Positions 1 to 6,185 of a DNA stretch of 6,185 nt are shown here, one piece after another. The DNA comes from an uncultured Sphingomonadaceae bacterium (GTDB taxonomy: Bacteria; Pseudomonadota; Alphaproteobacteria; Sphingomonadales; Sphingomonadaceae): NCBI GenBank assembly GCA_946480515.1, contig CAMLKX010000115.1, forward strand, positions 1-6,185, in the 5' to 3' direction. The position numbers were made by a program, and so were the translations under genes. Positions within the stretch are counted from its first letter, which is position 1. Every line of letters starts with the position of its first letter. Below the pieces are notes generated by a model. It was not told the origin of the DNA and did not search any database. It was given only the letters and a program-made list of their open reading frames with translations.

Positions 1-1515
1 GCGCGTTCGCGCAGTTTCGACGAAGGCACCACGCTGGACGTGCTGCAGGCCAGTCCCGACCGCGTCGATCCGCGCTGCCCGCACTTTGTCAGCGGAAATC
101 TGGAAGCGATCACCGGATATGAGTTCAGTGCCGTCCTGGAAAATCCTGCTCTGTGGCAGGATCGCGTTCATGACGAAGACCGCGCCCGGGTACTCGCGGC
201 GCTGGAGCAGCGAAATTCCACCGGCCGCTTCTCGGTCGAATATCGCTGGCGCTGTGCGGACGGGCAGTACCGCCACTTCCATGATCAAGCGGTGATGCTG
301 ACCGATGCGCAGGGTCAGCCGCTGGAGTTCGCCGGAACCCTCACCGACGTGACCGAACGCCGCTCACTCGAGAGCCAGCTGATCCAGGTTCAGAAGATGG
401 ATGCGATCGGGAAATTGACCGGCGGAATCGCCCATGACTTCAACAATCTCCTCGCCGCTGTGCTCGGTGGCCTCGGTATTCTCGAGCGCCGGGCCGGCCT
501 GGGTGAGGAACATCTCAAAATTCTCGCCATGACCAGGCGCGCGGCCGATCAGGGCACTGAGTTGGTTCGGCGGCTGCTCGCGTTCGCCAGGCGGCAACAG
601 CTTCAACCGGCGGCAATCGATCCGCAGGAGCTGGCGAGCGCGGTCGACGAACTGCTCAGCCATACGCTTGGGGGCCTGGTGCAGCTGGACTGGCGCCTGG
701 ACAAGGATGCGTGGTGCGCCTTCGCCGATCCGTCGCAACTCGAACTCGCGCTGATGAACCTCATCATCAACGCCCGCGACGCGATGCCCGACGGAGGAAC
801 GATCCGGATCAACGTCGAACATCACACACCGGCAGCTCAGAATGATCTGACGATTGCAACTGGCGAGTATGTCGTCTTCGCTGTGGAGGACGAAGGATCC
901 GGCATCAGTCCCGACATACTGGAGAAGGTTACAGAACCATTCTTCACGACCAAGGAGGTCGGCAAAGGAACGGGCTTGGGATTGAGCATGGTGTACGGCT
1001 TCGCTCAGCAATCGGGCGGCGCGATCCGGCTGCGCAGCGAAGTGGGAACAGGCACCCGCGTCGAGCTATGGCTGCCACGCGCGCAGACCGCTCCCGTCCA
1101 ACGGGACCGCAGCGCTCCTGAGCTGCCGGTCGGCGGACCGAGTCTCAACATCCTTCTGGTCGACGACCATGAAGAAGTTCGCGAAGCGACTGCGGGGATG
1201 TTCCAGGACCTTGGTCACAATGTCGTCGAAGCGAGCAACGGGACCGAGGCGCTCGAGCTTTTGCACAAGAATGGCATCGACCTGCTCGTCAGCGATTATG
1301 CCATGCCGCAGGTGTCGGGCACGGAGCTGGTCCGCGATGCCCGCACGCGCAAACCGGACCTGACCGCATTGATCATCACCGGATATGCCGACCAGCAGGA
1401 GATCGGCGATCTTCCAGCCGACGTCGTGGTACTTTCGAAGCCTTTCGACCTGCCAGCCCTGTCAGCAGCGGTCATCCAGGCGACGAGGCAGCGCCTGATT
1501 CAAAATGGGTCGTGA
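1..1515 (+). CDS. Hybrid sensor histidine kinase (PAS-HisKA-HATPase-REC), 5' end outside window
   Basis: This is a signalling kinase that should autophosphorylate on histidine and pass the phosphate to its own receiver domain. The frame is open from base 1, so the start is probably upstream; the GTG at 40 is only the first possible start seen, and it has no convincing Shine-Dalgarno. Counting from that GTG, residues about 10-108 are a PAS fold of the PAS_3 type (FVSGNLEAITGYE, HDEDRARV, EYRWRCADGQYRHFHD, ending GTLTDVTERR). The HisKA H-box is GGIAHDFNN with phosphoacceptor His132. The HATPase has an N-box (NLIINARDAM, 240-249), a G1 box (DEGSGI, 284-289) and a GKGTGLGLS box (308-316). A REC domain covers about 369-480, with acidic Asp375/Asp376, phosphoacceptor Asp419, Thr447 and Lys467 all present. 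No transmembrane segment, Hpt or DNA-binding domain is visible in this part, so it looks soluble here. The signal sensed and the partner regulator cannot be told. The domain calls are strong; the missing N-terminus could hold further PAS or membrane segments. Confidence 0.93.
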   Translation, partial: ARSRSFDEGTTLDVLQASPDRVDPRCPHFVSGNLEAITGYEFSAVLENPALWQDRVHDEDRARVLAALEQRNSTGRFSVEYRWRCADGQYRHFHDQAVMLTDAQGQPLEFAGTLTDVTERRSLESQLIQVQKMDAIGKLTGGIAHDFNNLLAAVLGGLGILERRAGLGEEHLKILAMTRRAADQGTELVRRLLAFARRQQLQPAAIDPQELASAVDELLSHTLGGLVQLDWRLDKDAWCAFADPSQLELALMNLIINARDAMPDGGTIRINVEHHTPAAQNDLTIATGEYVVFAVEDEGSGISPDILEKVTEPFFTTKEVGKGTGLGLSMVYGFAQQSGGAIRLRSEVGTGTRVELWLPRAQTAPVQRDRSAPELPVGGPSLNILLVDDHEEVREATAGMFQDLGHNVVEASNGTEALELLHKNGIDLLVSDYAMPQVSGTELVRDARTRKPDLTALIITGYADQQEIGDLPADVVVLSKPFDLPALSAAVIQATRQRLIQNGS

Positions 1516-1528
1516 ATTCGCGGGTGCG

Positions 1529-1720
1529 CTATGCTCCGGCGCGTTTCCGTGCGGTTCCTGGGAAACTACCCGGAACAATGACGGAGCGGTCGGCCAAGCC
1601 TTCATAGAGCAGCGCCAGTTCCTCATGAGCCTTGGCGGCCTGCGCATTCTTGGAGTGCTCGGCGGACTCACGCTCCTGACGCGCGCGATGACGAAAATAT
1701 TCTATCTCTTCCGACGACAT
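1529..1720 (-). CDS. Small conserved hypothetical protein, 63 aa
   Basis: This is a small, charged, probably helical cytoplasmic protein of unknown function. It begins MSSEEIEYFRHRARQERESA and continues with an alanine- and glutamate-rich stretch, AAKAHEELALLYEGLA. That resembles short sphingomonad proteins with a 'YFRxRAxQE...AHxELAxLY' pattern, as I recall them; no search was run. I chose the ATG at 1720 because a GGGGG run lies six bases upstream and because the conserved-looking part starts there. An ATG at 1726 abuts that G run. A longer frame from an ATG at 1783 would add residues (MRPDENPATQNANLIAFRG) that do not resemble the family. The C-terminal tail after about residue 44 (DRSVIVPGSFPGTARKRAGA) is less family-like and basic. 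It converges on the kinase with a 13-base gap and diverges from the lipoprotein gene. Confidence 0.72.
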   Translation of the reverse strand: MSSEEIEYFRHRARQERESAEHSKNAQAAKAHEELALLYEGLADRSVIVPGSFPGTARKRAGA

Positions 1721-1726
1721 TCTCAT

Positions 1727-1731
1727 CCCCC
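1727..1731 (-). promoter_or_regulatory. Probable Shine-Dalgarno of the 63-aa gene
   Basis: On the minus strand the bases read GGGGG, followed by ATGAGA and then the ATG at 1720, a six-base spacing. This site decides the start: the upstream ATG at 1726 directly abuts it and would have no usable spacing. Confidence 0.5.
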
Positions 1732-1827
1732 GAAAGGCGATCAAATTGGCGTTCTGGGTCGCCGGATTTTCATCTGGCCGCAATAGCTTAGGTTAACGGT
1801 GCGGCGGCACGTCCGGCGCGAGCCAAT

Positions 1828-1832
1828 GGGAG
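1828..1832 (+). promoter_or_regulatory. Shine-Dalgarno of the SIMPL lipoprotein gene
   Basis: GGGAG lies six bases before the ATG at 1839. It supports that start rather than the out-of-frame ATG at 1834, which opens only a short frame. Confidence 0.6.
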
Positions 1833-1838
1833 TATGTT

Positions 1839-2552
1839 ATGCGTAATTCGATCCTGGCATTGATGGCCGTGTCGGTGTCCGGGTGCCAGCCGCAGCCTAC
1901 CGATCCGCGCGGCGTCGATCACGATGAGACTCTTCTGACCGTCTCCGCGACTGGAAGAACCGACAACCGCCCGGACGAGGCGCGCCTTCAGCTGGGAGTG
2001 CACTCGCTGGCGGCTACGGCCGGGGCCGCAAGCGCGGCCAACCGCGCGAAGATGGAGCAAGTGACCGGGGCCCTGGAGCGGCTCGGAGTGAAACCGGACG
2101 ATCTTCAAACGCGCAGCCTCAATCTTCAGCGCATCGATTATGGCCGTGAACGCGGCCAGTTCCGGGCGGAAAATATCGTGGAAGTGAAGATCCGCGACAT
2201 GAGCAAGGTTGGTGAGGCAGTCGCGGCAGTGACCGAGGCGGGAGCCAACATCCTGTCTGGACCTGAATTGCGGATTTCCAACCGTGAAGCCGCCAGCCGC
2301 TCCGCTTACGCAGCCGCCTATCGCGCCGCCCGATCGCGCGCGGAAGCTTATGCGCAAGCAGCCGACTTGAAGGTCTCGCGAGTGCTGGCGATCCATGATG
2401 GCGGCGAAAGCTACATGCCCCCGCCCTATGCGCGATCAGGGATCGCGGTCGAGCAAGCTGCTCCGCCTCCAGCAGTTGCGCCCGTTCCTTTCAACCCTGG
2501 CATCTCCACAACGGAAGTTCGGGTGAGAGTTGATTTCGCGCTCGCGAAATAG
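1839..2552 (+). CDS. SIMPL (DUF541) domain lipoprotein
   Basis: This 237-residue protein has a short lipoprotein signal: MRNSILALMAVSVSGC, with lipobox VSGC and the lipidated cysteine at residue 16. Gln at +2 would favour the outer membrane if the E. coli Lol sorting rule holds. Residues about 31-235 form a SIMPL/DUF541 domain. Typical blocks are LLTVSATGRTDNRPDEARLQ near the start, ALERLGVKPDDLQTRSLNLQ in the middle, the alanine-rich helix YAAAYRAARSRAEAYAQAADL, and a final beta strand TTEVRVRVDFAL. A Pro/Ala-rich segment (about 193-222) interrupts the late part. SIMPL proteins are periplasmic or surface proteins; the family is named after a mouse signalling protein, and bacterial members include E. 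coli YggE, tied to oxidative stress. The exact role is unknown. It stands alone, divergent from the 63-aa gene and convergent with the glm operon. The domain call is firm and the lipoprotein call fairly firm. Confidence 0.9.
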   Translation: MRNSILALMAVSVSGCQPQPTDPRGVDHDETLLTVSATGRTDNRPDEARLQLGVHSLAATAGAASAANRAKMEQVTGALERLGVKPDDLQTRSLNLQRIDYGRERGQFRAENIVEVKIRDMSKVGEAVAAVTEAGANILSGPELRISNREAASRSAYAAAYRAARSRAEAYAQAADLKVSRVLAIHDGGESYMPPPYARSGIAVEQAAPPPAVAPVPFNPGISTTEVRVRVDFALAK

Positions 2553-2566
2553 CCTGAAGTGGACGG

Positions 2567-3121
2567 CTAGTCTTGTGACCAGGCGGTAATTGCGTCCCGG
2601 TAACTGTCACGCGCCTGCTCCACCACCGCGCGGAGCCGATCCAGCTTCACCTGACCGCTCTGCTGGAGCGCCCGGCGCCGCCGGGCGAGCGCCTCCTCTT
2701 CCTTTTGCAGCTGTGCCAGCTCGGTTTGAAGCTCCGCCTCGGCCGTGTTGAGCGCTTGTTCGGCTCGCTCCAGCTTGGCGCGGCTTGGTCGCGGCGGACG
2801 AGGCGAGGTGCGCCGACCGCCCTTGCCGGATCCCCTCGACGAGCTTCGCGCCGGTCCAAGTGCCTTGAGCTGCTCCTCCTCGGTCCCCCGCAGGACCTTC
2901 ACCACCTCTCCTGGCTGCTTGAGCGGCTCCGCGGCCAGCTGTGGATCGATAACCTGCTCGGCAGCTCCTTGCGCAAACAGGTTTGAGTGGCTGCCCCAGG
3001 CTTGCAGCGCAGCCTGTTGGCTGGGAGCGGCAACATAGGCATCATGGAAGCCGATGGTGGTGCGAAACACCTTCAGCTTCTGCTGCCGCGGTGCCTTATT
3101 CCTGGAGGAGCTGGCTGGCAT
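2567..3121 (-). CDS. Uncharacterised coiled-coil protein ('TolA-like') downstream of glmS
   Basis: This 184-residue protein has unknown function. Residues about 15-88 look like a small folded domain: KLKVFRTTIGFHDAYVAAPS, then QQAALQAWGSHSNLFAQGAAEQV and GEVVKVLRG. Residues 89-113 are a basic Ser/Arg/Pro/Gly linker. Residues about 114-180 are a charged coiled coil (AKLERAEQALNTAEAELQ, then EEEALARRRRALQQ). It has no signal peptide or membrane segment, so it is probably cytoplasmic. I recall similar sphingomonad proteins annotated as 'cell envelope biogenesis protein TolA'. That label seems to come from the Ala/Glu-rich coil only, and true TolA has an N-terminal membrane anchor that is absent here. 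The ATG at 3121 is chosen because it lies 19 bases after the glmS stop; the longer open frame up to 3241 overlaps glmS and looks like its shadow. The Shine-Dalgarno is weak (a G-rich run about 13 bases upstream). Last gene of the glmU-glmS operon as inferred from spacing. Confidence 0.72.
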   Translation of the reverse strand: MPASSSRNKAPRQQKLKVFRTTIGFHDAYVAAPSQQAALQAWGSHSNLFAQGAAEQVIDPQLAAEPLKQPGEVVKVLRGTEEEQLKALGPARSSSRGSGKGGRRTSPRPPRPSRAKLERAEQALNTAEAELQTELAQLQKEEEALARRRRALQQSGQVKLDRLRAVVEQARDSYRDAITAWSQD

Positions 3122-3140
3122 GGTGCTGCCGTCGCCCCCC

Positions 3141-4964
3141 TCACTCCACCGTAACGGATTTGGCCAAATTGCGCGGCTGATCGACGTCCGTGCCCTTCGC
3201 CACCGCCACATGATAGGCGAGCAATTGCACCGGGACGGCATAGACGAGCGGCGCGATCAACGGGTGGACCTGCGGCATTTCGATCGTCGCCATACAGCCG
3301 TCGCCAGCCGCGGCGATCCCGACCGCATCGCTGATCAGCACGACCTTGCCGCCGCGCGCCCGGACTTCCTCCATATTGCTCACGGTCTTCTCGAACAGCG
3401 GCCCTGACGGCGCGAGCACGATGACCGGCACCAGCTCGTCGATCAGTGCAATCGGCCCATGCTTCATCTCTCCCGCGGCATAGCCTTCGGCATGGATGTA
3501 GCTGATTTCCTTGAGCTTCAACGCGCCTTCGAGCGCCATCGGATAGTCCGGACCACGGCCGAGATAAAGCACGTCGCGCGCCGGCGCGATTAAGTGCGCC
3601 ATCGCCGCAATCTCTTCGTCATGGCTCAGCGCTGCATTCAGTGCAGCCGGTGCTTCTTGAAGATGGGCGACAATCTCCTGCTCCTCCTCGCGCGTTAGCC
3701 GACCGCGAGCACGGGCCAGGTTCGCGGCAAGTGCGGCGAGAACCGCGAGTTGACAGGTGAACGCCTTGGTCGACGCGACGCCAATCTCCGGTCCGGCATG
3801 GGTTGGCAGCAGAAGGTCCGCCTCCCGCGCCATCGAACTGGTCGGCACATTGACCACCACCGCGATCCGCTGTCCTTCGCTGCGGGCATGGCGAAGCGCT
3901 GCGAGCGTATCAGCCGTCTCTCCCGACTGGCTGATAAACAGCGCGAGGCCGCCCTGTTCGAGCACCGGCGAGCGGTAGCGGAACTCCGATGCGACATCGA
4001 TGTCCACCGGAACGCGGGCAAAGCGCTCAAACCAATATTTCGCGACCAGGCCCGCATAATAGCTGGTGCCGCAGGCGACGATGGTGACCCGGTTCACCGC
4101 TGCAAGATCGAAGTCGATGTCCGGCAGCGCCACTTCGCCCTCGAACGGGCGGACATAGGTCGAGAGAGTCTGCGCCACCACGATCGGCTGCTCAAAAATC
4201 TCCTTCTGCATGTAATGGCGGTAGTTGCCCTTTTCGATCCGCGCCGATGACGCACCGGAGTGAACGATCTCCCGCTCCACGGGCCGGTTCGATCGATCGA
4301 AAATCTGCACATGATCGCGCCGGGCAACCACCCAGTCGCCCTCGTCCAAGTAGGCGATGCGTTGCGTTAGCGGCGCCAACGCGAGCGCGTCCGAGCCAAG
4401 ATAATTCTCATGCTCGCCGTAACCGACGGTGAGCGGCGCTCCCATCCGCGCGCCGATCACCAGATCGGGATGATCACGAAACAGGAATGCGATCGCAAAC
4501 GCGCCGTGCAGACGCGGCAGCACGCGCGCAACAGCGTCTTCCGGTGAGGCACCGCGTTCAATCTCCCGTGCAACAAGGTGCGCGACAACCTCGCTGTCGG
4601 TTTCGGATTGGAACTGCCTGCCCTCCGCGATCAGTTCATCACGCAGCGGCTTGAAATTCTCGATGATCCCGTTGTGCACCAGCGCGACGGCGCCGGCGAT
4701 ATGCGGATGAGCATTCCCGACCGTCGGAGCGCCATGCGTTGCCCATCGCGTGTGAGCGATGCCGATCGTGCCGCCGAGTGAATCGGCCGCAAGCTCGCGC
4801 GCGAGATTTTCGAGCTTGCCCTCTGCCCGGCGGCGATCGAATCCGCCGTTCGCGAGTGTCGCGATACCGGCTGAATCATACCCGCGATACTCCAACCGCT
4901 TCAGTCCTTCGAACAGACGTTCGGCAACGGGCTGCTCCCCGGCGATTGCAACGATCCCACACAT
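3141..4964 (-). CDS. glmS: Glutamine--fructose-6-phosphate aminotransferase (isomerizing)
   Basis: This cytoplasmic enzyme converts fructose-6-phosphate and glutamine to glucosamine-6-phosphate and glutamate, the first committed step to UDP-GlcNAc. It has 607 residues, against 609 in E. coli, so it is full length. The N-terminal glutaminase domain starts at catalytic Cys2 (MCGIVAIAG), exposed after Met removal, and carries RLEYRGYDSAG (23-33), HTRWATHG (71-78), VHNGIIEN (96-103) and SETDSEV (120-126). The first SIS domain has ACGTSYYAG (297-305), ISQSGETADT (344-353) and STKAF (398-402). The second has LGRGPDYPMALEGALKLKEI (468-487) and HAEGYAAGEMKHGP (491-504), and includes the expected catalytic Lys483, Glu486 and His502. 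The C-terminus LAKSVTVE contains the conserved active-site lysine (Lys602). I set the start at 4964 because Cys must be residue 2; the open frame runs on to 5075 but that part overlaps glmU. The start is 7 bases after the glmU stop, suggesting coupled translation. No glmS ribozyme is present or expected in this position. Confidence 0.97.
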   Translation of the reverse strand: MCGIVAIAGEQPVAERLFEGLKRLEYRGYDSAGIATLANGGFDRRRAEGKLENLARELAADSLGGTIGIAHTRWATHGAPTVGNAHPHIAGAVALVHNGIIENFKPLRDELIAEGRQFQSETDSEVVAHLVAREIERGASPEDAVARVLPRLHGAFAIAFLFRDHPDLVIGARMGAPLTVGYGEHENYLGSDALALAPLTQRIAYLDEGDWVVARRDHVQIFDRSNRPVEREIVHSGASSARIEKGNYRHYMQKEIFEQPIVVAQTLSTYVRPFEGEVALPDIDFDLAAVNRVTIVACGTSYYAGLVAKYWFERFARVPVDIDVASEFRYRSPVLEQGGLALFISQSGETADTLAALRHARSEGQRIAVVVNVPTSSMAREADLLLPTHAGPEIGVASTKAFTCQLAVLAALAANLARARGRLTREEEQEIVAHLQEAPAALNAALSHDEEIAAMAHLIAPARDVLYLGRGPDYPMALEGALKLKEISYIHAEGYAAGEMKHGPIALIDELVPVIVLAPSGPLFEKTVSNMEEVRARGGKVVLISDAVGIAAAGDGCMATIEMPQVHPLIAPLVYAVPVQLLAYHVAVAKGTDVDQPRNLAKSVTVE

Positions 4965-4971
4965 GCCCGCT

Positions 4972-6185
4972 CTACTCCGCCGCCTTCTGAGCACGCATCC
5001 GCTCGCGGAAGCGTTTGGCCCACCCGGGAACGCCCTTCTGTTCATTCCGCTCGATGGCGAGCGAATCTGGCTCAACGTCGCGCGTGATCACTGACCCAGC
5101 GCCGATGATTGCGCCCGCACCGATCGTGACCGGCGCGACCAGCGCGGTGTTGGACCCGATGAACGCGCCTTCGCCGACTACGGTGCGATATTTGCCAAAG
5201 CCGTCGTAATTGCAGGTGATAGTGCCCGCGCCGATGTTCGCGCTTTCGCCAACCTCCGCGTCACCAACGTATGACAGGTGATTGACCTTGGCGCCGGCGG
5301 CGAGCCGCGCCTTCTTCATCTCGACGAAGTTTCCAATCTTGACCCGTTCGTCGAGCGCGCTTCCCGGTCGCAACCGTGCAAACGGGCCGATCTCTGACTT
5401 GGCGCCGATCGTTGCGCCTTCGATGTGGCAGAAGCCACGAATTCGCACGCCATCACCAACCGTCACCCCCGGCCCGAACACAACATGCGGCTCAATCTCG
5501 ACATCGCGGCCAATAGCCGTGTCATGAGCAAACCAGACGCTTTCAGGATCAAGCAGCGTGACTCCGGCATCCATCATCTCGGCGCGTCGCTGCTGCTGCC
5601 ATTGCCGCTCGACGGCGGCCAGTTCCGAACGGCTGTTGATCCCCACCGTTTCCCACGGATCCGCCTCGACAACAACCGCGCCACGCCCCTCCCGATCCGC
5701 GATCATCACGATGTCGGGCAGGTAATACTCACCTGCGGCATTGGCATTGCCCACCTGATCGAGCCACTTCCACAAATCGGCTGAGCGAACCGCCATCATG
5801 CCGCTGTTGCACAGGCGAACCGCGCGCTCCTCGGGGGTCGCGTCCTTATACTCGACCATCTTCGCGATGCGGTCGCCTTCACCGAGGATTACTCGGCCGT
5901 AAGCTGCAGGATCGGAGGGAGATGATGCAAGGACGACCACGCCCGGCTGATCTGCTCCGTTCAATCGCGCAAGCATCGCTGTCAGCGTTGCCGCGGAGAC
6001 GAATGGGGTATCGCCGTAGAGCACCAGGATCACACCGTCGAAATCGCCGAGCTTTGCCGACGCTTGCTGAACGGCATGGGCTGTCCCGAGTTGCGGTTCC
6101 TGGGTCACCAGCTCGATGGTCGAATCCGCCACCGCCTGCTCCAACTGCTCGCCCAGACTCCCCACCACCACCACTTTTCTGGTCG
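4972..6185 (-). CDS. glmU: Bifunctional GlcNAc-1-P uridyltransferase / GlcN-1-P acetyltransferase, N-terminus outside window
   Basis: This cytoplasmic enzyme acetylates glucosamine-1-phosphate with acetyl-CoA, then joins the product to UTP to give UDP-GlcNAc. The frame is open through base 6185, and the N-terminal part with the nucleotide-binding GxGTRM loop, roughly the first 50-60 residues, lies beyond the edge. The GTG at 6174 is an internal Val codon, not a start. Counting from that Val, the uridyltransferase part has QLGTAHAVQQA (28-38), LYGD with metal-binding Asp55, VEYKDA (107-112), CNSGMMAV (122-129) and GINSRSEL (178-185). From about residue 202 on there is a left-handed beta-helix of hexapeptide repeats: RLRPGS (267-272), KIGNFVEMKKA (279-289), KVNHLSYVGDAEVG (296-309, catalytic His299, equivalent to E. 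coli His363), NIGAGTITCNYDG (313-325) and IGSNTALVAP (339-348). The C-terminus ends in a basic tail (WAKRFRERMRAQKAAE). It precedes glmS by 7 bases in the same operon. Confidence 0.96.
   Translation of the reverse strand, partial: TRKVVVVGSLGEQLEQAVADSTIELVTQEPQLGTAHAVQQASAKLGDFDGVILVLYGDTPFVSAATLTAMLARLNGADQPGVVVLASSPSDPAAYGRVILGEGDRIAKMVEYKDATPEERAVRLCNSGMMAVRSADLWKWLDQVGNANAAGEYYLPDIVMIADREGRGAVVVEADPWETVGINSRSELAAVERQWQQQRRAEMMDAGVTLLDPESVWFAHDTAIGRDVEIEPHVVFGPGVTVGDGVRIRGFCHIEGATIGAKSEIGPFARLRPGSALDERVKIGNFVEMKKARLAAGAKVNHLSYVGDAEVGESANIGAGTITCNYDGFGKYRTVVGEGAFIGSNTALVAPVTIGAGAIIGAGSVITRDVEPDSLAIERNEQKGVPGWAKRFRERMRAQKAAE
4975..4978 (-). promoter_or_regulatory. Probable Shine-Dalgarno of glmS inside the glmU 3' end
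   Basis: On the minus strand GGAG ends directly before the glmU stop codon TAG and lies 10 bases before the glmS ATG. The spacing is slightly long. Its position suggests that ribosomes ending glmU restart at glmS. Confidence 0.45.

Larger units (their letters stand above)
1721..1838. promoter_or_regulatory. Divergent intergenic region, candidate promoters
   Basis: This is the only real intergenic space in the window. It lies between the starts of the leftward 63-aa gene and the rightward lipoprotein gene, so promoters for both are expected here. It contains a more AT-rich patch at about 1741-1797. I could not find a convincing -35/-10 pair with normal spacing on either strand, nor the GGAAC-N16/17-CGTT pattern of alphaproteobacterial EcfG promoters. 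The promoter role is inferred from gene orientation only. Confidence 0.35.

Noticed and set aside
364..1011. 215-codon open frame on the minus strand opposite the kinase
   Set aside because: It lies wholly antisense to well-defined HisKA/HATPase motifs. Its translation shows no recognisable domain, and long antisense frames are common in GC-rich coding DNA.
1788..2396. 202-codon open frame on the minus strand opposite the SIMPL gene
   Set aside because: The plus-strand frame has a lipobox, a ribosome site and the full SIMPL pattern. The antisense translation is Arg/His/Gly-rich with no family features.
2669..2687. GC-rich hairpin CGCCCGG-CGCCG-CCGGGCG
   Set aside because: It is inside the coiled-coil gene, where it encodes an Ala/Arg run. 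GC-rich codons explain it, and no T run follows, so it is not a terminator.
3122..3241. 40-residue N-terminal extension of the coiled-coil protein
   Set aside because: It overlaps the conserved glmS C-terminus, and its sequence (rich in Trp, Arg and Ser) looks like a shadow frame.
3750..4250. Plus-strand open frames within glmS and glmU (for example 3750-4250, 5425-5784)
   Set aside because: All lie antisense to strongly conserved enzyme motifs and show no domain or ribosome site of their own.
4965..5075. 37-residue N-terminal extension of GlmS
   Set aside because: GlmS needs Cys as residue 2 for glutaminase activity, and the extra residues are the glmU 3' end read in another frame.
6162..6174. 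CCA/GTG triplet repeat at the right edge
   Set aside because: It encodes a Val-rich beta strand of the GlmU nucleotidyltransferase fold. Four repeats are too few to suggest a meaningful microsatellite.

Overview
The window is ordinary GC-rich chromosomal DNA of an alphaproteobacterium. My best guess is a sphingomonad (Sphingomonadales). This rests on the style of the proteins: a GlmU-GlmS pair followed by a TolA-annotated-type coiled-coil protein, a tiny 'YFRxRA...AHxELAxLY' protein, a SIMPL-domain lipoprotein, and a PAS/HisKA/HATPase/REC hybrid kinase. That placement comes from recall of such proteins, not from a search. I see no rRNA, tRNA, insertion sequence, CRISPR array, phage gene or attachment site.

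Layout. Bases 1-1515 (+) hold the 3' part of a hybrid sensor histidine kinase whose start lies left of the window. Thirteen bases later, converging on it, is a 63-residue protein (1529-1720, -). A short intergenic stretch (1721-1838) separates it from a divergently transcribed SIMPL/DUF541 lipoprotein (1839-2552, +). Fourteen bases beyond that stop, three genes run leftward and together fill the rest of the window: the partial glmU (4972-6185), glmS (3141-4964) and a coiled-coil protein (2567-3121). They are spaced 7 and 19 bases apart and look like one operon whose promoter lies right of the window.

How the genes work together. GlmS makes glucosamine-6-phosphate from fructose-6-phosphate and glutamine. 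GlmU carries out the last two steps to UDP-GlcNAc (acetylation, then uridylylation), the precursor of peptidoglycan and lipid A. The intermediate step, GlmM, is not in the window. The coiled-coil protein is uncharacterised, and its operon position only hints at an envelope link. The kinase and the SIMPL lipoprotein have no visible functional tie to the glm genes.

I looked for an undescribed system and do not see one. The most open items are the uncharacterised coiled-coil gene behind glmS and the small protein behind the kinase. No stretch over 300 bases lacks a gene.
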